From Pseudomonadota bacterium (GTDB taxonomy: Bacteria; Pseudomonadota; Gammaproteobacteria; Burkholderiales; Rhodocyclaceae), in NCBI GenBank assembly GCA_018240785.1, contig JAFEFC010000010.1, forward strand, positions 39,365 through 103,364: DNA of 64,000 bases, given 5' to 3'. The stretch's first letter is position 1, and each line of letters starts with the position of its first letter. Position numbers and translations under genes: made by a program. The notes under the pieces are model-generated. The model saw nothing but the letters and a program-made list of their open reading frames with translations. It searched no databases and was not told the origin of the DNA. Positions 32,358-41,391 of this stretch are shown here, in pieces.

Positions 32358-34196
32358 TCAGTTCTGCTGCAACCAGAGCTCCAATTGCACCAGCACCCAG
32401 AGCATCACGCCGTAGTAGCTGGCATGTTCCGTCGCGTGCTCCTTGCGTAGCTTTTCCAGATACGATGCGCGCACGATGCCGCGTTGAGCGAGACTCGAAA
32501 GCGCCTCACGCGTCAGCGTCTGCAGCGCGCCATGGGTGTTCAGCCACACCCCGAACGGCAACCCAAATCCGTGCTTTGACTTGGCGATCGTTTCGTCCGG
32601 CAGGAAGCCGCGTAGCGCATCCTTGAACAGAACGCGCAGTCGGCCGCTGCTCACTTTCTGCCCCGTGCTGAGCGTCCCGGAGAACGCCACCAGATCGTCG
32701 TCGAGGAAGGGATAGCGGACTTCGATGCCTGCCGCTTCGCACATGCGGCTGACCTTGCGCAGATCGTTGTCGGCGAGCGTGAATTTGTGGTCCAGATGCA
32801 TCATGCGCTCCACCGGTTCGGGTGAGGCGCAACGGAAATAGGCCTCGCGCATCAGCGCAAGCGGGCGGTCCGCATCGATCTCGCCGAGGAAGGCGGGCTC
32901 GAAGATTTCCGCGAGCGGATCGCGGTGCAGGAAGTTGTAGGTTTCCAGACGGTCCGGCAAGGGAATGCGGGCCTGGCGCACATAGCTTTGCGCCTTGCGC
33001 ACCGGCCACAGCGACGAGCCCAGCGGAAAGTTCAGGATCATGGGCTCGACCACGCGGCGCAGGGCGGGGGGGAGGGCATGGTAGTGCTCAAAGATCCCCT
33101 GCTTGGCATAGCGCGCGTTGCCACCGAAGAACTCATCTCCGCCGTCACCGGCCAGCACCACCTCCATGCCGCTCTTCTTCGCGAGCTTCGCGCAGAAGTA
33201 GGTGGGCGCGGCCGACGCATTGCCAAAGGGCTCGTCGTAGGCCGACGCGATCAGCGGGATCGCCTCGGCGACGTCATCGGGTGTGACGTAGTACTCGTGA
33301 GGGCGGGTGCCGAAGTGCGTCGACGTGATGCGCGCGTAGTCGAGTTCGTCGAAGCCCTGCGCATCGAAACCGATCGAGAAGGTTTCTGCTGGCCTGCCAG
33401 TCACCCGCCCGAGCATGCCGCTCACGGTGGAACTGTCGGTTCCGCCCGACAGAAAGGCTCCAGTCGGTCGGATGTCGTTCTGCCGCGCAACAGCCCGCTC
33501 GACCAGTTCGATGAACCTGCGCTTGCGTCCGGCTTCGTCCGCAGCGGCCGATTCGTCATAGGCGAGCTGCCAATAGAAGTCTCGCCTGACATTCGCTCCG
33601 TCAAGTTGCAGACGTTCTGCGGGCAGCAGTTTTTCCACGCCGGCAAAGGCGGTGTCGGGGCTCGGTACCATGTGGCAATAGAGGTACTCGAACAACGCCT
33701 GGCGATTGAGTGGCGCCTGAACTCGGGGGTGCCTGGCCACGGCGCGCGCGCTGGTCGAGAACACCAGCAACGGCCCGACGCGCGAAAAGCACAGCCTCTC
33801 AGTGCCGGTGCGGTCCACCGCCAGCAACAAGCGCCGGTTGCGCCCGTCGATCAGCGCCAATGCGAAATTGCCATGGATGCGCTGCAGACAGTCGGCGCCG
33901 TACTTCCGATACAGCGCAACCGCGGCCGCAGCCTGGCCACGCAATGCGGCCAGTTCGGATACGTCCGCGTCCAGCCAGCGAGGGCGCCCCAGCACGGCGG
34001 CGATGCAGCCCGACTCCGCATCCTGAACGATCGAGGTGCCCACCTTCCCGACCCCGATCAGCCCCACTGCGGACGACTCGAACTGCGCATCCTGGAGTGA
34101 CAGGCCTTCGGCAGCCAGCATCGCCTCCAGCGCATCCGCGGATACGAACTCACCGCCGAAATTCACCCAACCGCCAAGTATTCGTCGTGTGTTCAT
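32358..34196 (-). CDS. Asparagine synthetase-like protein with inactive glutaminase domain
   Basis: A 612-residue homologue of AsnB. The synthetase half is intact: PP-loop GAFLSGGTDSSTVSG, then VVLAGDGGDEFFGGNARY and KSKHGFGLPFGVW. The N-terminal half is degenerate: it starts MNTRRILGGWVNFGGE, where the nucleophile of MCGIAGWVNF-type proteins is replaced by Arg, and the HRRLSIID, NGEIYN and RGPD blocks are missing. It cannot hydrolyse glutamine and would need free ammonia or another amine, or it catalyses another adenylation-transfer. The start at 34196 is chosen from the similarity of GGWVNF to the family N-terminus; the open frame further upstream is antisense. Lies alone on the minus strand, convergent with the ligase and divergent from a deacetylase-like gene. 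Confidence 0.85.
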   Translation of the reverse strand: MNTRRILGGWVNFGGEFVSADALEAMLAAEGLSLQDAQFESSAVGLIGVGKVGTSIVQDAESGCIAAVLGRPRWLDADVSELAALRGQAAAAVALYRKYGADCLQRIHGNFALALIDGRNRRLLLAVDRTGTERLCFSRVGPLLVFSTSARAVARHPRVQAPLNRQALFEYLYCHMVPSPDTAFAGVEKLLPAERLQLDGANVRRDFYWQLAYDESAAADEAGRKRRFIELVERAVARQNDIRPTGAFLSGGTDSSTVSGMLGRVTGRPAETFSIGFDAQGFDELDYARITSTHFGTRPHEYYVTPDDVAEAIPLIASAYDEPFGNASAAPTYFCAKLAKKSGMEVVLAGDGGDEFFGGNARYAKQGIFEHYHALPPALRRVVEPMILNFPLGSSLWPVRKAQSYVRQARIPLPDRLETYNFLHRDPLAEIFEPAFLGEIDADRPLALMREAYFRCASPEPVERMMHLDHKFTLADNDLRKVSRMCEAAGIEVRYPFLDDDLVAFSGTLSTGQKVSSGRLRVLFKDALRGFLPDETIAKSKHGFGLPFGVWLNTHGALQTLTREALSSLAQRGIVRASYLEKLRKEHATEHASYYGVMLWVLVQLELWLQQN

Positions 34197-34354
34197 CACT
34201 TTAGAATGGCAAAGTCCATCGGAACGGCGGCAATGGTAGCCCACGTTCATGAATGGACGTGCATGGCTTGTCACGGTCAGCGTGCATTGGGCATGCGTTT
34301 GTGCGCACCTTGCTCCATCGAAACCTCCCCGCCGGGATTCGCCCAACACCCCCG

Positions 34355-35578
34355 ATGACCTCCACGTTCCTGATCCTGCTCCTTGTCTGGGTGTGCGTTT
34401 CCTTGACATTCCTTCTTGCCCGCCACGGACGCACGCTGCGAGCCCTGTGGCTGGAGCCGACGCTCGGCCGCCCGGTGATCATCATTGAAAGCGACGACTG
34501 GGGCGTTGGGCCTCGGAGCGATGCCCACATGCTCACCAGCATTGCAGCCACGCTGGCCGGAGTTCACGACGCTGATGGCCGGGCACCGGTAATGACGCTT
34601 GGCCTGGTCGTCGGACATCCTGATGGGCCTGCCATTCTGGCTTCCGGGCTTGCCAAGTACCGTCGGCGAGTGCTGGATGAGCCTTCATTTGCACCGATCG
34701 TCACAGCGATACGTGCAGGATGCGATGCGGGCGTGTTCGCGTTGCAGTGGCATGGGCTCGAGCACTGCTGGCCCGATTCGCTTGTTGCGTGCGCACGTCG
34801 CAGCGACGAACTTAAGCGTTGGCTTGCGGATCCGTCGGCGCGAAGCGAAGCCCTGCCGCCAGCGCTCCAAACTCGCTGGCTCGATACGTCCGAACTGCCG
34901 AGTCGGCCATTGGAGCGCGGCCAGATCGACGACGCTGTCGGCGAGGAGGCCGCGGTGCTGGCGCGCGTGTTCGGCCGGGTTCCTAAAGTAGCCGTGCCCA
35001 ACACCTTCGTCTGGAACGACGATGTCGAGCGCGCCTGGTGCAAGGCGGGCGTCACCTGCATCGTCACGCCCGGCCGGCGCTTCGAGGGCCGCGATGCGAG
35101 CGGTGCGCTGGCGCAATCCACGCGCACCATCCGCAACGGAGACCGCTCCGCCGGCGGCGCCGTCTACGTCGTCCGCGACGACTACTTCGAGCCGAACCGC
35201 GGCCACCGAGCGGAACAGGTCTGGCAGGCCGTTGCGAAAAAGCGCCTCCTTGGTCGCCCGGCCTTGTTCGAAACGCATCGCGAAAACTTCATCGCTGCGC
35301 CCGAAACAGCCAGCGCTGCGTTGGCTGAGCTGGAGCGCGCGCTTCGCGGGCTGATCGAGCGACACCCGAATGGGCGCTTCATGTCGACTGCGGAACTCGC
35401 CGTTCACCTTAGCGATCCGGCGTCTCCACTCCGGGAGCGGTCGGTAGGCGCCAGACTGCGGGTTTTCCTCCGCCGCATCGCCCATGAGGCGAGCTGTGCC
35501 CGTTTCCTGAAGTACAGCGGCCTGGGCATGGCCTTGCGCCTCCTCCTGTGGGCTCCCCACTCCGGTATCCGCGTGTGA
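34355..35578 (+). CDS. Membrane-anchored polysaccharide deacetylase-like protein
   Basis: A 407-residue protein with a single N-terminal helix (TFLILLLVWVCVSLTFLLA) and a divergent NodB-like catalytic domain. The paired Asp in IIIESDDWGVG and a HG...EH pair in LQWHGLEHCW could form the metal site; further conserved-looking pieces are PNTFVWNDDVERAW and FETHRENF. It probably faces the periplasm or sits at the inner membrane surface. The start is unsure: an in-frame ATG at 34253 adds 34 residues without domain character, while 34355 begins right at the helix. Divergent from the asparagine-synthetase-like gene across 158 bp. Substrate unknown. Confidence 0.65.
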   Translation: MTSTFLILLLVWVCVSLTFLLARHGRTLRALWLEPTLGRPVIIIESDDWGVGPRSDAHMLTSIAATLAGVHDADGRAPVMTLGLVVGHPDGPAILASGLAKYRRRVLDEPSFAPIVTAIRAGCDAGVFALQWHGLEHCWPDSLVACARRSDELKRWLADPSARSEALPPALQTRWLDTSELPSRPLERGQIDDAVGEEAAVLARVFGRVPKVAVPNTFVWNDDVERAWCKAGVTCIVTPGRRFEGRDASGALAQSTRTIRNGDRSAGGAVYVVRDDYFEPNRGHRAEQVWQAVAKKRLLGRPALFETHRENFIAAPETASAALAELERALRGLIERHPNGRFMSTAELAVHLSDPASPLRERSVGARLRVFLRRIAHEASCARFLKYSGLGMALRLLLWAPHSGIRV

Positions 35579-35642
35579 CGCAAGCCCGCATCCACACGGG
35601 GGCCGGGTGTTAGGATCGCCGGCGGCAAAAGGGAATCGCGCA

Positions 35643-36785
35643 ATGCACAATCGTTATCTGGTCCTCACCGAACTGTTCCTGCCCACCAAGGGCGGCACGG
35701 CCGTCTGGTTCGATGAGGTGTATCGACGCCTCGGTGGCAAGGAGATTCACATCGTCACCGCGGACGTGCCGGGCGCGCATGAATACGATGTCGGCCATCC
35801 CAACAATGTGCATCGGCTGAACCTGAAGCGTGTGCCCTGGCTCCGTCCAGAGTCGCTGGCCATGTACCTCAAGTTCTTTGCCAAGTCTCTATGGCTGGCC
35901 CTTACCAACCGCTTCGACGCCATTCATGCCGGCCGCGCGCTTCCCGAGGGCCTGGTTGCCTGGCTCGTCGCGCGCCTCACCGGCCGTCCGGTGGCCATCT
36001 ATGCGCACGGCGAGGAACTCACCGGCTGGGGCAAGGGCAAAAAATACAAGGCGATGTGCTTCGCGCTTCGGCATGCGGACAGGGTGATCGCCAACAGCGA
36101 CTTCACACGCGACACGCTTGTGGGCATGGGCGTGAAACCGGAGCGCATCGATCTCATTCACCCCGGGGTGGACATCGCCCGCTTCCGCCCCGGCCTGCCA
36201 TTTCAGGACTTGCGCGACAGTCTCTCCCTTGGAGCAGGAGCGAAGCTGATCCTGTCGGTCGGCCGGCTCAGTCGCCGCAAGGGGTTCGATACCGTGATCC
36301 GGTGTTTGCCGGATTTGACCAAATCCGGTCTGAATGTGCATTACGCGATCGTCGGTATCGGCGAGGACGAGGCTTATCTCGACGCCCTGGCCCGAGAGGT
36401 CGGCGTTGCCGAGCGGGTTCACCGCCTGGGGCATGTTCCCATGGACGATCTGCCGCGTTGGTACAACGCCTGCGATGTGTTCGTGCTGGCGAATCGCGAT
36501 GTAGGCGGAGATACCGAAGGGTTCGGGATAGTGTTTCTGGAGGCTGCTGCCTGTGGCAAGCCGGCCATCGCGGGGCGGGCTGGCGGTACGGGATCGGCCG
36601 TGCTGGACGGTGTGACTGGCGTTCGAGTCGACGCCTCATCGTCGGCGGAGTTGCTTCAAGCGTTTTCCAGTATTCTCAACGACGAAGATACGCGCAAACG
36701 TCTTGGGGCCGCAGGCCTTGCCCGGACAACCCAATCCCTGAGTTGGCAGGCCGTCGCCGAACGTACCCGGCTCTTGAAGGTTTGA
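35643..36785 (+). CDS. GT4-family glycosyltransferase
   Basis: A 380-residue GT-B glycosyltransferase resembling PimB-like mannosyltransferases. The acceptor domain begins YLVLTELFLPTKGGTAVWF, followed by IYAHGEELTGW and VIANSDFTRDTL. The donor domain has LSVGRLSRRKGFDTVI, NRDVGGDTEGFGIVFLEAAA and the GRAGGTGSAV switch. AAGGGA lies about 8 bases before ATG 35643. It lacks membrane helices and is probably peripheral. It stands 65 bp after the deacetylase-like gene and 22 bp before a secreted TPR-like protein. Confidence 0.88.
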   Translation: MHNRYLVLTELFLPTKGGTAVWFDEVYRRLGGKEIHIVTADVPGAHEYDVGHPNNVHRLNLKRVPWLRPESLAMYLKFFAKSLWLALTNRFDAIHAGRALPEGLVAWLVARLTGRPVAIYAHGEELTGWGKGKKYKAMCFALRHADRVIANSDFTRDTLVGMGVKPERIDLIHPGVDIARFRPGLPFQDLRDSLSLGAGAKLILSVGRLSRRKGFDTVIRCLPDLTKSGLNVHYAIVGIGEDEAYLDALAREVGVAERVHRLGHVPMDDLPRWYNACDVFVLANRDVGGDTEGFGIVFLEAAACGKPAIAGRAGGTGSAVLDGVTGVRVDASSSAELLQAFSSILNDEDTRKRLGAAGLARTTQSLSWQAVAERTRLLKV

Positions 36786-36807
36786 TGCGCACAACGCGGA
36801 GACTACG

Positions 36808-37617
36808 ATGACAAAATTTCTCATTGGTGCGCTTTTGGGCATTACTGCGCTCTCAGTGCAAGCTGCGCAACCATACGGACCAACCGACAACGAGATCTCA
36901 GCGCTTCCAGAGTTATGCGCAGTCAAATTGCGCCAGGCCAACACGCCGCAAGAAAAAGCTTATGCAACGAAGTACGGAGTCAATTGGCTTCATATGCACC
37001 ATTACTGCTTCGCCCTGAACTTTCTTAACAGGGGTCGAATGAGTGGTAATCAGAAGGACATCAGGGCTAGCCTCGATACGGCCAGCCGGGAATTCGGCTA
37101 CGTATTGACCCACGTCGAGAAGACGTTCTGGATGCGGCCCCAGATCAGTGTCGAGGCTGGCCGGGTCAGCATGCGGATGAAAGATTCTGCCAGTGCAAGT
37201 CGCCTGTTTCTCGAGGCGATTGCGCAGAACCCTGCGTACGAGTCCGCATATCAAGGGCTGATCGAGGTGCATAGGCAGACCGGTGATAAGGCGGGAGTCC
37301 TCGAACTGGCAACGTCTGGCCTTCGTTATCTGCCAAACTCGGCGATGCTGCAGAAAGCCTATCTCGACGCTGGCGGCAAGAAGCCTTTCCCTGAACCGAT
37401 CGCGAAACCCAACCAGCAGGAGAAACCTGCGGATGAGGAGTTGCGGGCTGAACCTGCTAGCGGTGGAGAGAGGGCGCAATCGTCTGCAAGAACGGACGCG
37501 CCGTCTGACGCAGATGCAAGCCGAGCGGATGTGGTGGAGCGTGGTTGCCGCTTCTGCCCTCCGGAAGAGATCCAGCGGAAGTGGCGCGAATCCTTTGGCG
37601 AACCTCCCACGAAGTGA
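36808..37617 (+). CDS. Secreted TPR-like protein of unknown function
   Basis: A 269-residue protein with a clear Sec signal peptide (MTKFLIGALLGITALSVQA, cleaved near 20) and helical repeats that look like two or three degenerate TPRs (about residues 85-190: ASREFGYVLTHVEKTFW, ASASRLFLEAIAQNPAYESA, GVLELATSGLRYLPNSAM). The C-terminal 80 residues are charged, Pro/Ala/Glu-rich and probably disordered, ending with a Cys pair CRFC. GGAG precedes the ATG. Base composition drops in GC from here to about 40.2 kb. It may be a periplasmic scaffold for glycan assembly; no function can be assigned. Confidence 0.7.
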   Translation: MTKFLIGALLGITALSVQAAQPYGPTDNEISALPELCAVKLRQANTPQEKAYATKYGVNWLHMHHYCFALNFLNRGRMSGNQKDIRASLDTASREFGYVLTHVEKTFWMRPQISVEAGRVSMRMKDSASASRLFLEAIAQNPAYESAYQGLIEVHRQTGDKAGVLELATSGLRYLPNSAMLQKAYLDAGGKKPFPEPIAKPNQQEKPADEELRAEPASGGERAQSSARTDAPSDADASRADVVERGCRFCPPEEIQRKWRESFGEPPTK

Positions 37618-37629
37618 AGGAGTATCGAC

Positions 37630-38550
37630 TTGTCAGTGCGTCTGTCCGTTGTCGTTCCAGTGTATCGCTCGCAAGCGACGCTCCCTGAATTGCACCGACG
37701 TCTGGTGCAAGCGCTTGAGCCCGTCGAGCCGTCATTCGAGATCATCCTCGTCGAGGACTGCGGCGGCGACGACTCATGGCGCATCATCAACGAGATCGCG
37801 GCGCGTGACCCTAGGGTTCGCGGGATACAGCTCAGCCGCAATTTCGGCCAACATGCTGCGACGATTTGTGGGTTTTCGCAGGCGAGGGGCGACTGGATCG
37901 CCACCCTGGATGACGATCTTGAGCAGGCGCCCGAGTCATTGCCCCATCTCTTTCGCAAGGTACTCGAAGGGCACGACCTCGTGTATGGCGTCTATCCGCA
38001 GCGCAGCCACAAGGCTTGGCGCAACATAACCTCGGCGACGGCGCGCTGGCTCTTTCGCAAGGCCATTCCTTCACTAAATTATGAATACACCAGTTTTCGG
38101 GTAATTCGGGGTGATCTTGCACGTGAATTGCAGCGGTTCGATTCGCCTTTCCCCTTTGTGGATGGCTACCTTTCGTGGCTCACGAATCGCTGCGCGTCTG
38201 TCGAGGTTCCGCACGGCGTGCGTGCAAGCGGTAGCAGTAACTACACGCTGAAAAAGTTGGTAACGCACACGGTCAACATCTTCGTCACGTTTTCCGACCT
38301 ACCGCTGCGCATGGCGTCCTGGCTCGGGTTGCTGACTTTCCTGTTGGGCATGGGATGGCTCGCAGTCATCCTGTTGCGGTACCTCCTTGGCGGGATCTCC
38401 GTCTCGGGTTTCGCTTCAATCATGGCTGGCATCCTGCTTTTTGGCGGCGTGCAATTGCTCGTGCTGGGCATCTTCGGGGAGTACCTTGGGCGGATGAATT
38501 TCAAGAGTTCCCGGAAGCCACTTTTCCTAATTGGACGCACCACAGGTTGA
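37630..38550 (+). CDS. GtrB/ArnC/DPM1-like membrane GT2 glycosyltransferase
   Basis: A 306-residue GT2 enzyme that makes polyprenyl-phosphate sugars. The GT-A domain has RLSVVVPVYRSQATLPELH, the metal site TLDDDLEQAPE and RVIRGDLAREL. Two C-terminal helices (about 230-250 and 265-290) are followed by EYLGRMNFKSSRKPLFLI, as in ArnC/GtrB. AAGGAG lies 8 bases before the TTG start at 37630; GTG 37636 is an alternative. With the GtrA-like protein and two GT-C enzymes downstream it forms the parts of a Gtr-type system: sugar loaded on undecaprenyl phosphate, flipped, and transferred in the periplasm. Confidence 0.88.
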   Translation: MSVRLSVVVPVYRSQATLPELHRRLVQALEPVEPSFEIILVEDCGGDDSWRIINEIAARDPRVRGIQLSRNFGQHAATICGFSQARGDWIATLDDDLEQAPESLPHLFRKVLEGHDLVYGVYPQRSHKAWRNITSATARWLFRKAIPSLNYEYTSFRVIRGDLARELQRFDSPFPFVDGYLSWLTNRCASVEVPHGVRASGSSNYTLKKLVTHTVNIFVTFSDLPLRMASWLGLLTFLLGMGWLAVILLRYLLGGISVSGFASIMAGILLFGGVQLLVLGIFGEYLGRMNFKSSRKPLFLIGRTTG

Positions 38551-38570
38551 TTTGCCAGGATGCCAGTCAG

Positions 38571-39137
38571 ATGCGATTGTTGATCTATGGTTCGAGGGAG
38601 TTTGCGTCAACCGTCGCTGACCTCGTCAGGCATTGCGGCTACGAAGTTGCGGGCATGGTCGATGATTTCAATATAGGGGCGGGGATTGTGGGCAATCTGG
38701 ATGCCGCTGCGAAGATCTTTCCCCCGGGCGAATACGGGTTTGCCGTTGCTATTGGCTATTCGAACATTCCCGCGCGCTGGCAGGCTTGGGAGCGCATTCG
38801 CGCCGCCGGCTACAGAGCCCCGGCGCTAGTTCATCCGCGCGCTTATGTGGCGGATAACGCCGTGATTGGAGAGGGCTGCATGGTCATGGCCGGCGCTGTC
38901 GTCGACGTGCGCGCGCAACTGGGAGAACTTGTGGTCGTCTGGCCCGGTGCGTGTATTAATCATGACGTCGCAGTGGGGAAAAACACGTTCATTTCACCGA
39001 ATGCGACACTATGCGGTTCCGTGGTAATCGGGGCCGATACGTTCATCGGTGCGGCCTCGTCAGTTGCGGATCATTCACATGTGCCAGCTTCCAGTTTCAT
39101 AAAAATGAATTCCGTTTTCAAGGATAACCGGCAATGA
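38571..39137 (+). CDS. NeuD/PglD-like acyltransferase with left-handed beta-helix
   Basis: A 188-residue sugar O/N-acyltransferase of the NeuD/PglD group. The N-terminal Rossmann-like part is LLIYGSREFASTVADL with MVDD. The C-terminal hexapeptide repeats run from about residue 90 (VADNAVIGEGCMVMAGAVV, INHDVAVGKNTFISPNATL, VVIGADTFIGAASSV). PglD acetylates the 4-amino group of a UDP-sugar using acetyl-CoA; an aminotransferase that makes such a 4-amino sugar is encoded 1.1 kb downstream. The start at 38571 is chosen from the domain N-terminus. The stop overlaps the WbqC-like gene (ATGA). Confidence 0.83.
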   Translation: MRLLIYGSREFASTVADLVRHCGYEVAGMVDDFNIGAGIVGNLDAAAKIFPPGEYGFAVAIGYSNIPARWQAWERIRAAGYRAPALVHPRAYVADNAVIGEGCMVMAGAVVDVRAQLGELVVVWPGACINHDVAVGKNTFISPNATLCGSVVIGADTFIGAASSVADHSHVPASSFIKMNSVFKDNRQ

Positions 39138-39841
39138 AGTCAGTGGTGGTGCTCCAGTCGAATTATGTTCCCTGGAAAGGATATTTTGATCTTATCCACG
39201 ATGCCGACCTGTTCATTTTTTACGACGACCTTCAGTACACGAAGAGAGACTGGCGCAGTCGAAACAAAATCAAGGCGGCGGGAGGCTCCGAGTGGATCAC
39301 GATTCCGGCGGGATCGGATACTAATCGCCTGATCTGCGATGTGGAGCTCAAGGATGCAACGTGGCAGCAGAAGCATTGGAAGACCCTGGTGCAGAACTAT
39401 CGGAGTTGTCCGCACTTCGAGCGGTACCGACGTTTTCTTGAGGATTTCTATCTTGCTCGGCCATGGCCCAACCTTTCGGAGATGAATCAGTATCTGATCC
39501 GGAATATTGCCAAGGATTTTCTTGGCATCCGAACAGAATTCCGGGATTCGCGCGAATTCAGATTGTCCGGTCAGAAGCAGGGGCGGCTGCTTGAGGTTGT
39601 GACTAAGGCAGGTGCAGAGCGTTACATTTCGGGTCCGGCGGCAAAGTGCTATATTCAGCCGGAAAGATTTTCTGAGGTCGGGGTCGATCTCGTCTGGAAG
39701 GATTACGCAGGTTACCCGGAATATCCGCAGCGATTTCCGCCGTTTGAGCACGGCGTTTCCATACTGGATCTCCTGTTCAATGTGGGCCCGGACGCTCCTT
39801 GGTACATCTGGGGGTGGCGCGAGGGGCCGTTGGCCGCATGA
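39134..39841 (+). CDS. WbqC-family protein
   Basis: A 235-residue WbqC-like protein. The family start VVVLQSNYVPWKGYFDLIHD and YDDLQYTKRDWRSRNKIK are unmistakable, with ISGPAAKCYI and PPFEHGVSILDLLFN further on. WbqC proteins occur in O-antigen and surface-glycan clusters beside 4-amino-sugar aminotransferases. They are thought to attach an amino acid or acyl group to the amino sugar, but the reaction is poorly defined. ATGA overlaps tie it to the NeuD-like gene before it and the GtrA-like gene after it. Cytoplasmic, no membrane segment. GC is lower than in flanking genes. Confidence 0.88.
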   Translation: MKSVVVLQSNYVPWKGYFDLIHDADLFIFYDDLQYTKRDWRSRNKIKAAGGSEWITIPAGSDTNRLICDVELKDATWQQKHWKTLVQNYRSCPHFERYRRFLEDFYLARPWPNLSEMNQYLIRNIAKDFLGIRTEFRDSREFRLSGQKQGRLLEVVTKAGAERYISGPAAKCYIQPERFSEVGVDLVWKDYAGYPEYPQRFPPFEHGVSILDLLFNVGPDAPWYIWGWREGPLAA

Positions 39842-40251
39842 AGACGACGATCGGGCAGTTGATCCGGTATGGGATCGTCGGTGTTGCGTCAAATGCGGTG
39901 GGCTATCTCCTCTACCTCGGGATCACCGCGGCAGGCATGGAGCACAAGCTCGCGATGACCTTGCTCTACGCGATTGGTGTCGCGCAGACCTTCATATTCA
40001 ACAAGCGCTGGTCCTTTGGGCACGGCGGAGCACATGGGCCTGCGTTCGTACGCTACTGCCTTGCGTATTCGATTGGTTATCTTCTCAATCTTGCGGCGCT
40101 TTTTGTGCTCGTGGACAAACTCGGTTATCCGCACCAGATCGTGCAGGGTGCAATGATCCTTACGTTGGCTGTAATGCTTTTTCTGCTTCAGAAGTTTTGG
40201 GTTTTTCGTTCGCATCCTTCACTGCCGGCACAGAGCGGTCCGCGTCTATGA
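39838..40251 (+). CDS. GtrA-family membrane protein (polyprenyl-P-sugar flippase)
   Basis: A 137-residue protein with four membrane helices and the GtrA signatures QLIRYGIVGVASNAVGYLLY and FIFNKRWSF, ending LLQKFWVFR. GtrA proteins are believed to flip undecaprenyl-phosphate-linked sugar across the inner membrane for periplasmic transferases. Coupled by ATGA overlaps to WbqC before it and the aminotransferase after it. The GtrB-like enzyme 37630-38550 would supply its substrate. Confidence 0.9.
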   Translation: MKTTIGQLIRYGIVGVASNAVGYLLYLGITAAGMEHKLAMTLLYAIGVAQTFIFNKRWSFGHGGAHGPAFVRYCLAYSIGYLLNLAALFVLVDKLGYPHQIVQGAMILTLAVMLFLLQKFWVFRSHPSLPAQSGPRL

Positions 40252-41372
40252 ACATTCCATTCAATAAGCCCTACATGACGGGCAAGGAACTTTGGTACAT
40301 CGCTCAGGCGCATGCCAACGGGCATCTGGCCGGGGATGGCAGCTTCACAAAGAAATGCTCGCGCTGGCTGGAGGCGCGCACCGGGGCGGGCAAGGCGCTG
40401 CTGACGCACTCATGTACCGCGGGGTTGGAGATGGCGGCGATGCTCGTGGACCTCAAGCCGGGCGACGAAGTCATCATGCCGTCCTACACCTTCGTGTCGA
40501 CCGCCAACGCCTTCGTGCTGCGCGGCGCGGTGCCGGTGTTCGTGGACATCCGGCCCGACACGCTGAACATCGATGAGAGGCTGATCGAAGCGGCCATCAC
40601 CGAGCGCACGCGCGCGATCGTTCCCGTGCATTACGCCGGTGTCGGCTGCGAGATGGATACGATCATGGACATCGCGCGCCGGCACGACCTTCTGGTGATC
40701 GAGGACGCGGCACAGGCGGTGATGGCGAGCTACAAGGGCAGGCCGCTGGGCGGCATCGGCCACATGGGGGCGCTGTCCTTCCATGAGACGAAGAACATCA
40801 TTTCGGGCGAGGGCGGCGCGCTGCTGGTGAACGGCCCGGCCTTGGCGGTGCGCGCCGAGATCATCCGCGAGAAGGGCACGAACCGGTCACAGTTCTTCCG
40901 CGGACAGGTAGACAAGTACACCTGGGTGGACATCGGTTCGTCCTACCTTCCGGGCGAGTTGATTGCCGCCTTCCTGTGGGCGCAGATGGAAGAAGCAGAC
41001 AACATCACCCGCCGCCGGCTCGGCATCTGGAACATGTATCACCAGTGGTTCGCGGAAGCGGAGAAGGCCGGCAAGCTGCGCCGGCCGATCGTGCCGGCGC
41101 ACTGCGCGCACAATGCCCACATGTACTACCTGCTGCTGCCAGATCTGGACCGGCGCACCGCCTTCATCGACAAGCTTCGCAAGGTCGGCATCAACTGCGT
41201 GTTCCACTACATCCCCTTGCACAGCGGGCCGGCCGGGCAGCGCTTGGGGCGGACGCATGGAGACCTGAAGGTCACCGACGAAATGTCGGATCGGCTGGTG
41301 CGTCTGCCGCTGTGGTTGGGGCTGGAGGATGCTCAGGCCGAAGTGATCCAGCAGATATTGGCATCCCTCTAG
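40248..41372 (+). CDS. wecE: dTDP-4-amino-4,6-dideoxygalactose transaminase-like (WecE/RffA)
   Basis: A 374-residue PLP aminotransferase of the DegT/DnrJ/EryC1 family, closest by eye to WecE/RffA. Shown by IPFNKPYMTGKELWYI, HSCTAGLEMAAMLVDLKPGDEVI and PSYTFVSTANAF, with the PLP Lys in SFHETKNIISGEGGALL, and HYIPLHSGPAGQ. It transfers an amino group from glutamate to dTDP-4-keto-6-deoxyglucose, giving a dTDP-4-amino sugar (Fuc4N type). Precursor dTDP-4-keto-6-deoxyglucose would come from RfbA (encoded at the far end) and RfbB (not in window). GC rises again here compared with the preceding genes. Confidence 0.88.
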   Translation: MNIPFNKPYMTGKELWYIAQAHANGHLAGDGSFTKKCSRWLEARTGAGKALLTHSCTAGLEMAAMLVDLKPGDEVIMPSYTFVSTANAFVLRGAVPVFVDIRPDTLNIDERLIEAAITERTRAIVPVHYAGVGCEMDTIMDIARRHDLLVIEDAAQAVMASYKGRPLGGIGHMGALSFHETKNIISGEGGALLVNGPALAVRAEIIREKGTNRSQFFRGQVDKYTWVDIGSSYLPGELIAAFLWAQMEEADNITRRRLGIWNMYHQWFAEAEKAGKLRRPIVPAHCAHNAHMYYLLLPDLDRRTAFIDKLRKVGINCVFHYIPLHSGPAGQRLGRTHGDLKVTDEMSDRLVRLPLWLGLEDAQAEVIQQILASL

Positions 41373-41391
41373 CGCAAAGGCCCCTCACTCG

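Noticed and set aside
34197-34409. N-terminal extension of the asparagine-synthetase-like gene
   Set aside because: No similarity to the family. The GGWVNF match to the normal N-terminus places the start at 34196.
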